Positions 16,983 through 24,911 of a DNA stretch of 64,000 nucleotides are shown here, in pieces; position 1 is the first letter of the stretch, and every line of letters starts with the position of its first letter. The stretch is taken from positions 4,297 to 68,296 of the forward strand of contig JANLTU010000167.1 of NCBI GenBank assembly GCA_031363085.1. Direction: 5' to 3'. The position numbers and the translations under genes are program-made. The stretch is from UBA6921 sp031363085. Lineage in GTDB: Bacteria > Pseudomonadota > Gammaproteobacteria > SG8-11. The notes beneath the pieces were generated by a model. That model made no database searches and was not told where the DNA came from. It saw only the letters and a program-made list of their open reading frames with translations.

Positions 16983-18668
16983 ATGAATACGTTACTGCGC
17001 GTATTGATCGTGGAAGACTCGGAAGACGATGCGCTGCTGATCGCACGCGAACTGCGCAGAGGCGGCTTGGAGCTGGAGTTTCAGCGCGTCGACACCGCCG
17101 CCACGTTGCAGGCCACCCTGGATACTGCCATCTGGGATATCGTCATCACCGATCACAACCTGCCGGGCTTCGGTTCCGAAGCCGCCATCCTGCAAGTCCG
17201 GCAGGCCGGTTACGATCTGCCGATTATCATCGTTTCCGGCAGCATCGGCGAGGAAGTCGCGGTCGCCGCGATGAAAAGCGGTGCGCACGATTACATTATG
17301 AAAAATAATTTGTCACGCCTGGTTCCTGCCGTCGAGCGTGAGCTGCGTGAAGCCAAGAACCGGCACCAGCAACGCGATGCGCAGGAGATAATCCACTATC
17401 TTGCGTTTCACGATGCGTTGACCGGGTTGTTCAATCGCTCCGAGTTTGAACGGCGGCTGGTGAACGCGTTAAAAAGCGCACGCGCCGACGTTCAGCATGC
17501 AGTGTTTTATCTGGACCTCGACCAGTTCAAGATCGTCAACGACACCTGCGGTCATGTGGCCGGCGACGAGTTGCTCAAACAGATTGCCCTGATATTAAAA
17601 GGACCGGTGCGCGGCCGGGACACGCTGGCGCGGCTGGGCGGTGACGAATTCGGCGTGTTGCTGGAACACTGCTCGTTGACGCACGCGTTGGAAGTCGCAG
17701 AGCGCATGCTGAATCTGGTCAAGGAATTCCGCTTTGCGTGGCTGGACCAGACCTTCACCATCGGCGCCAGTATCGGCTTGGTGATGCTGGATAGCGCAAG
17801 CCAGACCCACACCGAGCTGTTACGCGCCGCCGATATGGCCTGTTACGCCGCCAAGGACAAAGGGCGTGGCCGCGTGCAGGTCTATCACGCGGACGACGTC
17901 GAGCTGATGCGCCGGCGCGGTGAAATGGAGTGGGTGTCGCAACTCAACCAGGCGCTCAGCGACGATCAATTTGTGCTGCACAAACAGCGCATCGTTTCGC
18001 TGGCTGGAAATACCGTCGGGCCCGCCTGTGAATTTCTGCTGCGCCTTCAAGGCCACGACGGCAAGCTGATCTTGCCGGGCGCGTTCATTCCCGCCGCCGA
18101 ACACTACAATCTGATGCCGAAGCTGGATCGCTGGGTGCTGACCCATGCATTCGAATATCTGGTGCGGCAATTCAGCACGCGGCAAGCGCACGTGGACAAC
18201 ATTTATTTCATCAATCTTTCCGGCGCGACGCTCGGCGACAGCGGCTATTTGAACTTCGTGCAGGAAGCCTTGACGCACACCGGTCTGCCGCCACAGTCCA
18301 TCTGCTTTGAGATCACCGAAACCGCCGCCATCGGCAACTTGACCAATGCACTTTCGTTTATTCAAAACGTCCGCGCGTTGGGCTGCAAGGTTGCGCTCGA
18401 CGATTTTGGTTCCGGCTTGAGTTCGTTCTCGTATTTGAAAACGCTGGCGGCGGATTATCTGAAAATCGATGGTGCGTTCGTGCGCGACATGCTGACCGAT
18501 CCGATGGACGCCGCCATCGTCGCCGCCATCAATAATATCGGCCACGTGGCCGGTATGAAAACCATCGCCGAATTCGTGGAGCACCCGGATATAAAAATCG
18601 AGCTTGCGCGCATTGGTGTGGACTACGCGCAAGGTTATGCGATTCATCGGCCCGAGCTGATCACATAA
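16983..18668 (+). CDS. response regulator with GGDEF and EAL domains (561 aa)
   Basis: Receiver domain at residues 1-125: VLIVEDSEDDA acidic pocket, phospho-acceptor D57 in ITDHNLPGF, Lys in YIMKNN. GGDEF domain at about 140-300: intact LGGDEFGVLL at 218-227, and an RGRD inhibitory site five residues before it. EAL domain at about 315-555: the signature is EFL (E350) in CEFLLRLQ, with NLSG, FEITE, DDFGSGLSS and YLKIDG all present. Both catalytic sets look usable, so it could make or degrade cyclic-di-GMP under control of phosphorylation. The cognate kinase is not adjacent. The weak upstream region gives no hint of regulation. Confidence 0.95.
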   Translation: MNTLLRVLIVEDSEDDALLIARELRRGGLELEFQRVDTAATLQATLDTAIWDIVITDHNLPGFGSEAAILQVRQAGYDLPIIIVSGSIGEEVAVAAMKSGAHDYIMKNNLSRLVPAVERELREAKNRHQQRDAQEIIHYLAFHDALTGLFNRSEFERRLVNALKSARADVQHAVFYLDLDQFKIVNDTCGHVAGDELLKQIALILKGPVRGRDTLARLGGDEFGVLLEHCSLTHALEVAERMLNLVKEFRFAWLDQTFTIGASIGLVMLDSASQTHTELLRAADMACYAAKDKGRGRVQVYHADDVELMRRRGEMEWVSQLNQALSDDQFVLHKQRIVSLAGNTVGPACEFLLRLQGHDGKLILPGAFIPAAEHYNLMPKLDRWVLTHAFEYLVRQFSTRQAHVDNIYFINLSGATLGDSGYLNFVQEALTHTGLPPQSICFEITETAAIGNLTNALSFIQNVRALGCKVALDDFGSGLSSFSYLKTLAADYLKIDGAFVRDMLTDPMDAAIVAAINNIGHVAGMKTIAEFVEHPDIKIELARIGVDYAQGYAIHRPELIT

Positions 18669-18706
18669 ATAGGGATGAGGTGTGCGCGTGTAGAAGCACC
18701 CTCACG

Positions 18707-19672
18707 CTAACTCGTATCGCCGTGTTTCATATCCAGCGATTGTTGTATGAGTGTGCCGGATGTTTTCGATTTCATGGTCACATCCCATTTCACGCTGGCG
18801 CCCACTTCAAAACGCGAGTCGGAAGTCAGTGCAATCGACAGCTCGTCACCGGCCTGTGCCTGGAGCGGTTCGCGCAGCGGGCAATACAGTTGCTCCCAAT
18901 GACTGCGCGGCGCAAGCGGGCTGGTCGACAGCGTGATCTGCGGCAGCAATTCGCATTCCCACCACAACGCAAAACCGTAGAGCGTCACGTTGCCGGCGAG
19001 GGTCCAGTGCGCGTTGCCGCGTCGTACGCTGGCATTTTTTTTGCGCAGATCAACGGCGTCCCAGCGCTTGGCGCTGGTGCCGGCATCGAGTACATCGTCG
19101 CGCTGTAGCAAGCGCACGTAAAGATTATTAACACTCATTTCTTTGGCGAGACTGAAGTCAAGCTCAGCACCTACGTCGTCCCACACGCATAATTCCTGAT
19201 GTATGCGTGGCGTGATCACCGGTGCCACAAATTGCGCAATGTGTTGCGGAATAATGCTGCCGCCGGGTTTCAGAAAACGGCGCGCATCGGCCAGCGTTTC
19301 GATGATGTTTTCTTCATATGCGTAGTTGCCGAGCGTTTCTGACACCACCACATCGACGGCGACCGGGTGGTCCATTTGGCGCGAATGTTGATGGATGAAA
19401 TGCGCACGGCGCAGTCCATTGTGGCGTGCGATTTTTTGGCTTAATTTCAGCGCGGGTGAATATTCGTAGAAATACACGTCTTTGGCGCCCAGCCGCAGCG
19501 CATAGAAGCCCAGCAGGCCGGTGCCCGAGCCCAGATCGGCCACCGTGGTTGTACCCGGAACGATGACCTGTTGCAGCGCGCGATAAAACGCTGCGTTGCG
19601 TGCGCGGTCGGTGATCAGGTTGCGATGGAATTCAATAAACATGGCGGCGCATTGTTGCATGCTGTTGCGCAA
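18707..19672 (-). CDS. PRMT-like class I methyltransferase (321 aa)
   Basis: SAM-binding motif I is VADLGSGTGLLGFYALRLGA at residues 44-63, with the acidic end of strand 2 in YFYEYS. A segment VVVSETLGNYAYEENIIE (108-125) matches the double-E loop of protein arginine methyltransferases, and SHWEQLYCPL (257-266) matches their THW loop, followed by a barrel-like C-terminus (QAQAGDELSIAL). This combination is characteristic of PRMTs, which are chiefly eukaryotic. Bacterial homologues exist but are rarely studied, and the substrate is unknown. Arginine methylation is therefore inference. The gene is convergent with the GGDEF/EAL gene and divergent from pepN, 72 bases apart. Confidence 0.8.
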   Translation of the reverse strand: MRNSMQQCAAMFIEFHRNLITDRARNAAFYRALQQVIVPGTTTVADLGSGTGLLGFYALRLGAKDVYFYEYSPALKLSQKIARHNGLRRAHFIHQHSRQMDHPVAVDVVVSETLGNYAYEENIIETLADARRFLKPGGSIIPQHIAQFVAPVITPRIHQELCVWDDVGAELDFSLAKEMSVNNLYVRLLQRDDVLDAGTSAKRWDAVDLRKKNASVRRGNAHWTLAGNVTLYGFALWWECELLPQITLSTSPLAPRSHWEQLYCPLREPLQAQAGDELSIALTSDSRFEVGASVKWDVTMKSKTSGTLIQQSLDMKHGDTS

Positions 19673-19744
19673 AACTGAACTCGCGATTCGCTGCTATCTT
19701 GATACCATGCGTTTAACCATTCCCACATAAGGAAACTAGCCACT

Positions 19745-22387
19745 ATGACCGATGCTGCGCCGCGTACGACCCATCTTAAAGACTATCGCGCGCCGGAATT
19801 TCTGATTGATAGCGTGGATCTGCGTTTTGATCTTGGCGAGGAGCGCACACGCGTGCGCGCGCAATTGCAGATGCGTCGTGCGTCCACGACAGCGCTCGAC
19901 ACGCCGTTATTGCTCGACGGGCATGGCTTTGAACTTGAATCGATCACGCTCAACGGGCGCGTGTTGCAAAGCGCGGAGTATGCAGTGTCGGCCGAATGCC
20001 TGACGATCAAGTCGATGCCAAAAGAGTTCGTGCTTGACATCATCACGATGCTGCGTCCGCAGGACAATACTTCGCTTGAAGGGCTGTACAAATCCAGCGG
20101 TAATTTCTGCACGCAGTGCGAGGCGCAAGGCTTTCGAAAAATCACTTATTTTCTGGACCGGCCCGATGTGCTGGCACGCTACATCGTCACTCTCAGTGGT
20201 GAGCAGGCTAAGTATCCAGTGCTGTTGTCCAACGGCAACTGTGTGGCACGTGGCGCCGGCGAGGGTGGCACGCACTGGGCACGCTGGCAGGACCCGTTTC
20301 CCAAGCCAAGTTACCTGTTCGCGATGGTCGCGGGCGATCTGGCTTGCGTCGAGGACGCGTTCATTACGCGCTCGGGCCGGCGCGTTGTTTTGCAGGTGTT
20401 CGTGCAGCACCATAACGCCACGCAGTGCGAACACGCGTTGCGTTCGCTGCGTAAAGCCATGCAATGGGATGAGGAAGTGTTCGGCCGGGAGTACGATCTC
20501 GATATTTATATGATCGTCGCGGTCGACGACTTCAACATGGGCGCGATGGAAAACAAGGGGCTGAACGTTTTCAATTCGCGCTATGTGCTGGCCAAGCCGC
20601 AGTCAGCGACCGACGGGGATTATCAAGCCATCGAGAGCATCATCGGCCACGAGTATTTTCACAACTGGTCGGGCAATCGCGTAACCTGTCGCGACTGGTT
20701 TCAGTTGAGCCTCAAAGAGGGCTTTACGGTATTTCGCGATCAGGAATTCAGCGCCGACATGAGCTCGCGCGCGGTGAAGCGCATTGCCGACGTCAACGCG
20801 CTGCGCACCAACCAGTTTCGCGAAGACGCCGGGCCGATGGCGCATCCGGTGCGCCCGGAGTCTTATGTCGAGATCAACAACTTCTACACCATGACGGTAT
20901 ACAACAAAGGCGCGGAGTTGATTCGCATGATGCGCACGATCATCGGTGCGCAGAAGTTTCGCGCCGGCACTGATTTGTATTTCACGCGCCATGATGGCCA
21001 GGCAGTGACGACCGACGATTTTGTGCGCGCGCTGGAAGACGCAAGCAGAACCGATCTCAGCCAGTTCAAGCGCTGGTACAGTCAGGCGGGCACGCCCGAA
21101 TTGCACGTCGAACGGCACTACGATGCGGCCGCGCGTACCTGTACGCTAAGCGTGCGTCAAAGTTGCCCGGCCACCCCCGGACAAGCTCACAAACAACCAT
21201 TTCATGTGCCGTTGGCGCTGAGCTTACTGGACGCCAACGGCAATGACTTACCGCTGCAACTGGCGGGCGAGGCTGAACCTAGTGGCGGCACGCGCGTGCT
21301 GCACCTGCGCAACGCTGAAGAGCGCTATACCTTTGTCAATATTCCGCAGCCGCCGGTGCCGTCGTTGCTGCGTGGTTTTTCCGCGCCGGTAAAAATCGAT
21401 ATCGACTTGAGCCAGGCGGAACGCTGTTTCCTGATGGCGCACGACAGCGATTTGTTCAATCGCTGGGAAGCTAGCCAGCAGTTGGCGGTACGGATTATTT
21501 TACAACTGGTCGAGCGTCTTCAAAAAAGACAAGCCTTGGAACTCGACGCCGCTTACGTGCGCGCCGTGGCTAAAATGCTTGCAGACACGCAGCTTGATCC
21601 GGCACTGGTGACGCAGGCATTGACGTTGCCGGCGGAGACCTACATCGCGGAGTTCATGGCGGTGGTTGACCCCGACGCCATCCACAACGCCTGCCGTTTT
21701 GTGCGGCGCACGCTGGCAACGGAGCTGCACGACCTATGGCAGCGGGTGTTTACAGTTAATCGAGATAGCGGCGAATACAGCATCGACGCGGCCGCGATGG
21801 CGCGACGGTCATTAAAAAATACCGCGTTGGGCTACTTGATGGAGCTGGATGACGCGAGCATACGTCGTACCTGCATCGAGCAATTTCGCAGCGGCAATAA
21901 CATGACCGATGTCGTGACGGCGCTGCTGTTCCTTATCAATAGCGAAGGCGCGGAAGGCGACGCCGCGCTGGCTGCCTTTTATACCCAGTGGCAAGACGAC
22001 AATCTGGTGCTCGACAAGTGGTTTACGATCCAATCCACCTGTCGCCGGCCCGACACATTACAACGTGTCGTCGCGCTCACACGACATGCTGCGTTCAATA
22101 TTAAAAATCCCAATCGAGTGCGTGCGCTGATCGGCGCGTTTGCGCACGGCAATCACGTGCGCTTCCATGAACGCAGTGGGGCAGGTTATGAGTTATTGGG
22201 CGATTATGTGCTTGCGCTGAATGCTTTGAATCCACTGGTCGCCGCGCGCTTGGTCAGCGCCTTTACCGCCTGGCGGCGTTACGATGCCGGGCGCCAGGTG
22301 TTGCTGAAGCAACAGCTTGAACGCTTGCGCCAGCACGCGGGGTTGTCCAAGGATGTATTTGAAATTGTGAACAAGAGTTTGGCGTAA
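19745..22387 (+). CDS. pepN: aminopeptidase N (M1 family)
   Basis: A zinc aminopeptidase that releases N-terminal residues from peptides in the cytoplasm. The GAMENKGLNVFNSRYVLA segment and the zinc motif HEYFHNWSGN, with the third ligand in LSLKEGFTVFRDQEF, identify the gammaproteobacterial PepN type. The helical C-terminal domain contains EARVPF-unrelated repeats ending in DVFEIVNKSLA, as expected for this family. 880 aa is close to E. coli PepN (870). AAGGAAA 10 bases upstream of ATG is the ribosome-binding site. It converges with rhlB. Confidence 0.98.
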   Translation: MTDAAPRTTHLKDYRAPEFLIDSVDLRFDLGEERTRVRAQLQMRRASTTALDTPLLLDGHGFELESITLNGRVLQSAEYAVSAECLTIKSMPKEFVLDIITMLRPQDNTSLEGLYKSSGNFCTQCEAQGFRKITYFLDRPDVLARYIVTLSGEQAKYPVLLSNGNCVARGAGEGGTHWARWQDPFPKPSYLFAMVAGDLACVEDAFITRSGRRVVLQVFVQHHNATQCEHALRSLRKAMQWDEEVFGREYDLDIYMIVAVDDFNMGAMENKGLNVFNSRYVLAKPQSATDGDYQAIESIIGHEYFHNWSGNRVTCRDWFQLSLKEGFTVFRDQEFSADMSSRAVKRIADVNALRTNQFREDAGPMAHPVRPESYVEINNFYTMTVYNKGAELIRMMRTIIGAQKFRAGTDLYFTRHDGQAVTTDDFVRALEDASRTDLSQFKRWYSQAGTPELHVERHYDAAARTCTLSVRQSCPATPGQAHKQPFHVPLALSLLDANGNDLPLQLAGEAEPSGGTRVLHLRNAEERYTFVNIPQPPVPSLLRGFSAPVKIDIDLSQAERCFLMAHDSDLFNRWEASQQLAVRIILQLVERLQKRQALELDAAYVRAVAKMLADTQLDPALVTQALTLPAETYIAEFMAVVDPDAIHNACRFVRRTLATELHDLWQRVFTVNRDSGEYSIDAAAMARRSLKNTALGYLMELDDASIRRTCIEQFRSGNNMTDVVTALLFLINSEGAEGDAALAAFYTQWQDDNLVLDKWFTIQSTCRRPDTLQRVVALTRHAAFNIKNPNRVRALIGAFAHGNHVRFHERSGAGYELLGDYVLALNALNPLVAARLVSAFTAWRRYDAGRQVLLKQQLERLRQHAGLSKDVFEIVNKSLA

Positions 22388-22440
22388 GGAGCATTCACTG
22401 CAGGTGATAGCCGCACCACTGACAGCAACGAAACTGAGGT

Positions 22441-22466
22441 GACGCAGTCCCCCTCACGGGGGCGTC
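22441..22466. terminator. hairpin between convergent pepN and rhlB
   Basis: GACG, a four-base bulge, CCCCC, loop TCAC, GGGGG, then CGTC. It lies 53 bases after the pepN stop and 36 before the rhlB stop. No T-run follows, so intrinsic termination is uncertain. Confidence 0.35.
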
Positions 22467-22502
22467 GCCAGCGCACCCTGACCAAAAATCACTGCGCACT
22501 AT

Positions 22503-23909
22503 TTACGGACGTCGGGCGCCGCGTTTGGGTGGTGGGCCGCTGCGGCGCGGACCACCGTTACGGACTGGGCGACGGCGCGGCAGGGCGCCCTCGGCGTCGT
22601 TGTTTTCGCTGCGTGCGGGTGGCAGCGGTTTGGTCAGCAGGTCGGGGGTGCAGCTCGCCACCGGAATTTTATGGCTGATGTAGCTTTCGATGTCGTCCAT
22701 CGAGAATGCATAGGTTTCGCAGGCGAAACTGACCGCTTCACCGGCGGCGCCGGCGCGTGCGGTGCGGCCGATGCGGTGCACATAGTCTTCGGCGTCTTGC
22801 GGCAGATCGTAGTTAAACACATGACTGACGGCGGGGATGTGCAAGCCGCGTGCGGCCACGTCGGTCGCGACCAGAATCTGCAAGGTGCCCTCGGTGAATT
22901 CCTTCAAGATGCGCAGGCGCTGGGGTTGCGGCACGTCGCCCGACAACACCCCGGCTTTATAATTGTTACCGCGCAAATAATTGCCGATGCGTTCTGCGAC
23001 CGGCTTGGTGTTGACAAATACCAGCGCGCGCGTCACTTTTTTAGTGCGCAGCAAGCCCAGCAGCAACGGAATCTTTTCTTCGTTGGCGGGGAAGTACACC
23101 GACTCGGTGACGCGCTCGGCAGTCATGCGCTCGGGCGTGATCGACACCTGCTTGGGGTTGTTCATGTGTTCGTAGGCAAGTTCGGTGACCCGATGCGACA
23201 ATGTGGCCGAAAACAGCAGGCTCAAACGATGCTCGGGTTTGGGCAAGCGGCGCAACAAAAAGCGGATGTCGCGAATAAAACCTAAGTCGAACATGCGGTC
23301 TGCTTCGTCCAACACCACCACCTGGGCTTCGCGCAGGTCGTAGATGTTTTGCTTGAAGTAGTCGATCACGCGACCGGGTGTGCCGATCAACACGTCCACG
23401 CCTTCTTCGAGCATTTTTTTCTGTGCCTCGAACCCGGTGCCGCCGTACACCAGCCCAAGCTTGAGCCCGGTGAACTGGCCGAGAGCCACAGCATCGTTAT
23501 GGATTTGCACCGCCAGTTCACGCGTGGGCGCAATGATCAACGCGCGCGGCTGGTTAACGCGACGGCGGGGACTGGCCGGTTGCGTCAGCAGGCGGTGATA
23601 CATCGCGATCAAAAATGCCGCTGTTTTGCCGGTGCCGGTTTGCGCCTGGCCCATCACGTCGTGCCCGGCCAAGGCCAGCGGCAAGGTCTGCGCCTGGATT
23701 GGCGTGCAGCGTGTGAAGCCGGTCGACTCGATGCCGCGCAGCACCGCCTCCGGCAGCTTCAAACTTGCAAAGGTGATGTCGGACAAGTGATCCGCCAACG
23801 GCACGTGCACCGGAATGGGGTCGGGTAGTGACTCGCTGTCGGGCGGTGTGGAAGGTGCCGGGCCGAACCACCGGCGGATGGATGTAACTAACCTCGACAA
23901 AAATGACAC
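22503..23909 (-). CDS. rhlB: DEAD-box ATP-dependent RNA helicase RhlB
   Basis: All helicase motifs are present in order: GFTRCTPIQAQTLPLAL (Q motif), AQTGTGKTAAF (I), PTRELAVQI (Ia), GTPGRVIDY (Ib), VLDEADRMFD (II), LLFSATLS (III), FVNTKPVAERI (IV), and VATDVAARGLHIP with HRIGRTARAG (V, VI). The segment HVFNYDLPQDAEDYVHRIGR is typical of RhlB, which unwinds RNA in the degradosome with RNase E and PNPase. The C-terminus is basic (RRRPVRNGGPRRSG and on), the usual RNA-binding tail. The N-terminal amphipathic SFLSRLVTSIRRWFG could be membrane-associating. The start is GTG at 23909. Confidence 0.93.
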   Translation of the reverse strand: MSFLSRLVTSIRRWFGPAPSTPPDSESLPDPIPVHVPLADHLSDITFASLKLPEAVLRGIESTGFTRCTPIQAQTLPLALAGHDVMGQAQTGTGKTAAFLIAMYHRLLTQPASPRRRVNQPRALIIAPTRELAVQIHNDAVALGQFTGLKLGLVYGGTGFEAQKKMLEEGVDVLIGTPGRVIDYFKQNIYDLREAQVVVLDEADRMFDLGFIRDIRFLLRRLPKPEHRLSLLFSATLSHRVTELAYEHMNNPKQVSITPERMTAERVTESVYFPANEEKIPLLLGLLRTKKVTRALVFVNTKPVAERIGNYLRGNNYKAGVLSGDVPQPQRLRILKEFTEGTLQILVATDVAARGLHIPAVSHVFNYDLPQDAEDYVHRIGRTARAGAAGEAVSFACETYAFSMDDIESYISHKIPVASCTPDLLTKPLPPARSENNDAEGALPRRRPVRNGGPRRSGPPPKRGARRP

Positions 23910-24118
23910 AGGTTTGATATTTCCGTAGTGATGTCGCGATCAATAGGATCGAAACGAGGCACCATTGTACAGAATGTGTAGAACTGCGGCGACAGGGCTA
24001 AACGAAATACGCAAGCCCCGTTGCCGCGTGAATTGCCGCAAGTTTGTCATCCGGCATGCACTGCTCGCCGGATTTTCCGGTGCTGCGGGTTATGCAGAAG
24101 AGGAGAGTGAGCAGAGGC

Positions 24119-24718
24119 TCAAGGTTCCAGTGTTGCCTTCAAAATGACCACCGGCTCTTGCGGCACATCTTTGGGAAAGGGGCCGCCCGAGCCGGTCGGC
24201 ACCTTGCGAATTTTGTCGACGATGTCCATGCCTTGCGTGACTTTACCGAACACCGCGTAGCCCCAGCCTTCTTGCGTGGGTGAGCGATGATTCAGAAAAT
24301 CGTTGTCGACCACGTTGATGAAAAACTGCGAGCTGCCCGAGTGCGGCATGTTGGTGCGCGCCATCGCGAGCGTGCCGCGATTATTTTTCAAGCCGTTTTC
24401 CGCTTCGTTGTCGATGGCAGGTTTGGTGTCTTTGCGTTTGTAGTCTTGCGTGATACCACCGCCCTGCAGCATGAAACCGTCAATCACGCGGTGGAAAATG
24501 GTGCCATCGTAAAAGCCCTCGCCGACATAGGCCAGAAAGTTATTCACCGACTTGGGTGCTTTCTCGCGATCTAGTTCCAGCAGAATATCGCCGAAACTGG
24601 TTTTAAGGCGTACGTGTGGATGCATGTTGTCTCCTGCAATGGCATTAGTGTTAAATGAAAAAGTAATGGCGATGGCGAGCGCTAACACGCCCCAAATTAT
24701 TTTAAACATCTGCACCAT
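24119..24718 (-). CDS. ppiA: periplasmic cyclophilin-type peptidyl-prolyl isomerase
   Basis: I place the start at ATG 24718, which has AAGGGG six bases upstream and begins a clear signal peptide (hydrophobic WGVLALAIAITFSF, cleavage near NAIAG). A longer reading from 24877 would put that segment internally. The mature domain is a cyclophilin: TSFGDILLELDREKAPKSV, FYDGTIFHRVIDGFMLQGG, LAMARTNMPHSGSSQFFINV and GYAVFGKVTQGMDIVDKI. These proteins speed proline isomerisation of periplasmic and outer-membrane proteins. The name ppiA is used by location; orthology to E. coli PpiA was not tested. Confidence 0.92.
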   Translation of the reverse strand: MVQMFKIIWGVLALAIAITFSFNTNAIAGDNMHPHVRLKTSFGDILLELDREKAPKSVNNFLAYVGEGFYDGTIFHRVIDGFMLQGGGITQDYKRKDTKPAIDNEAENGLKNNRGTLAMARTNMPHSGSSQFFINVVDNDFLNHRSPTQEGWGYAVFGKVTQGMDIVDKIRKVPTGSGGPFPKDVPQEPVVILKATLEP

Positions 24719-24911
24719 GTCCGTCCCCTTGTAGTAAGCAGAAGTGCCCATGATAGTGGGTTTGAAATTGCGCGCAAAGAGCAATATGAGCGCGGGGAAC
24801 GAAAACACCCGTAGTTTTCTTCGTTCGGCTTCATTGTCTGTGCACACTATGTAGACGCGCTTTATCAGCTTTGCCACACTGCGCGTCCAATATCATTGCA
24901 GGGGAACACCG

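Noticed and set aside
17820..18647. Minus-strand open frame opposite the EAL domain
   Set aside because: Same type of antisense shadow of a well-supported gene; no signature or ribosome-binding site.
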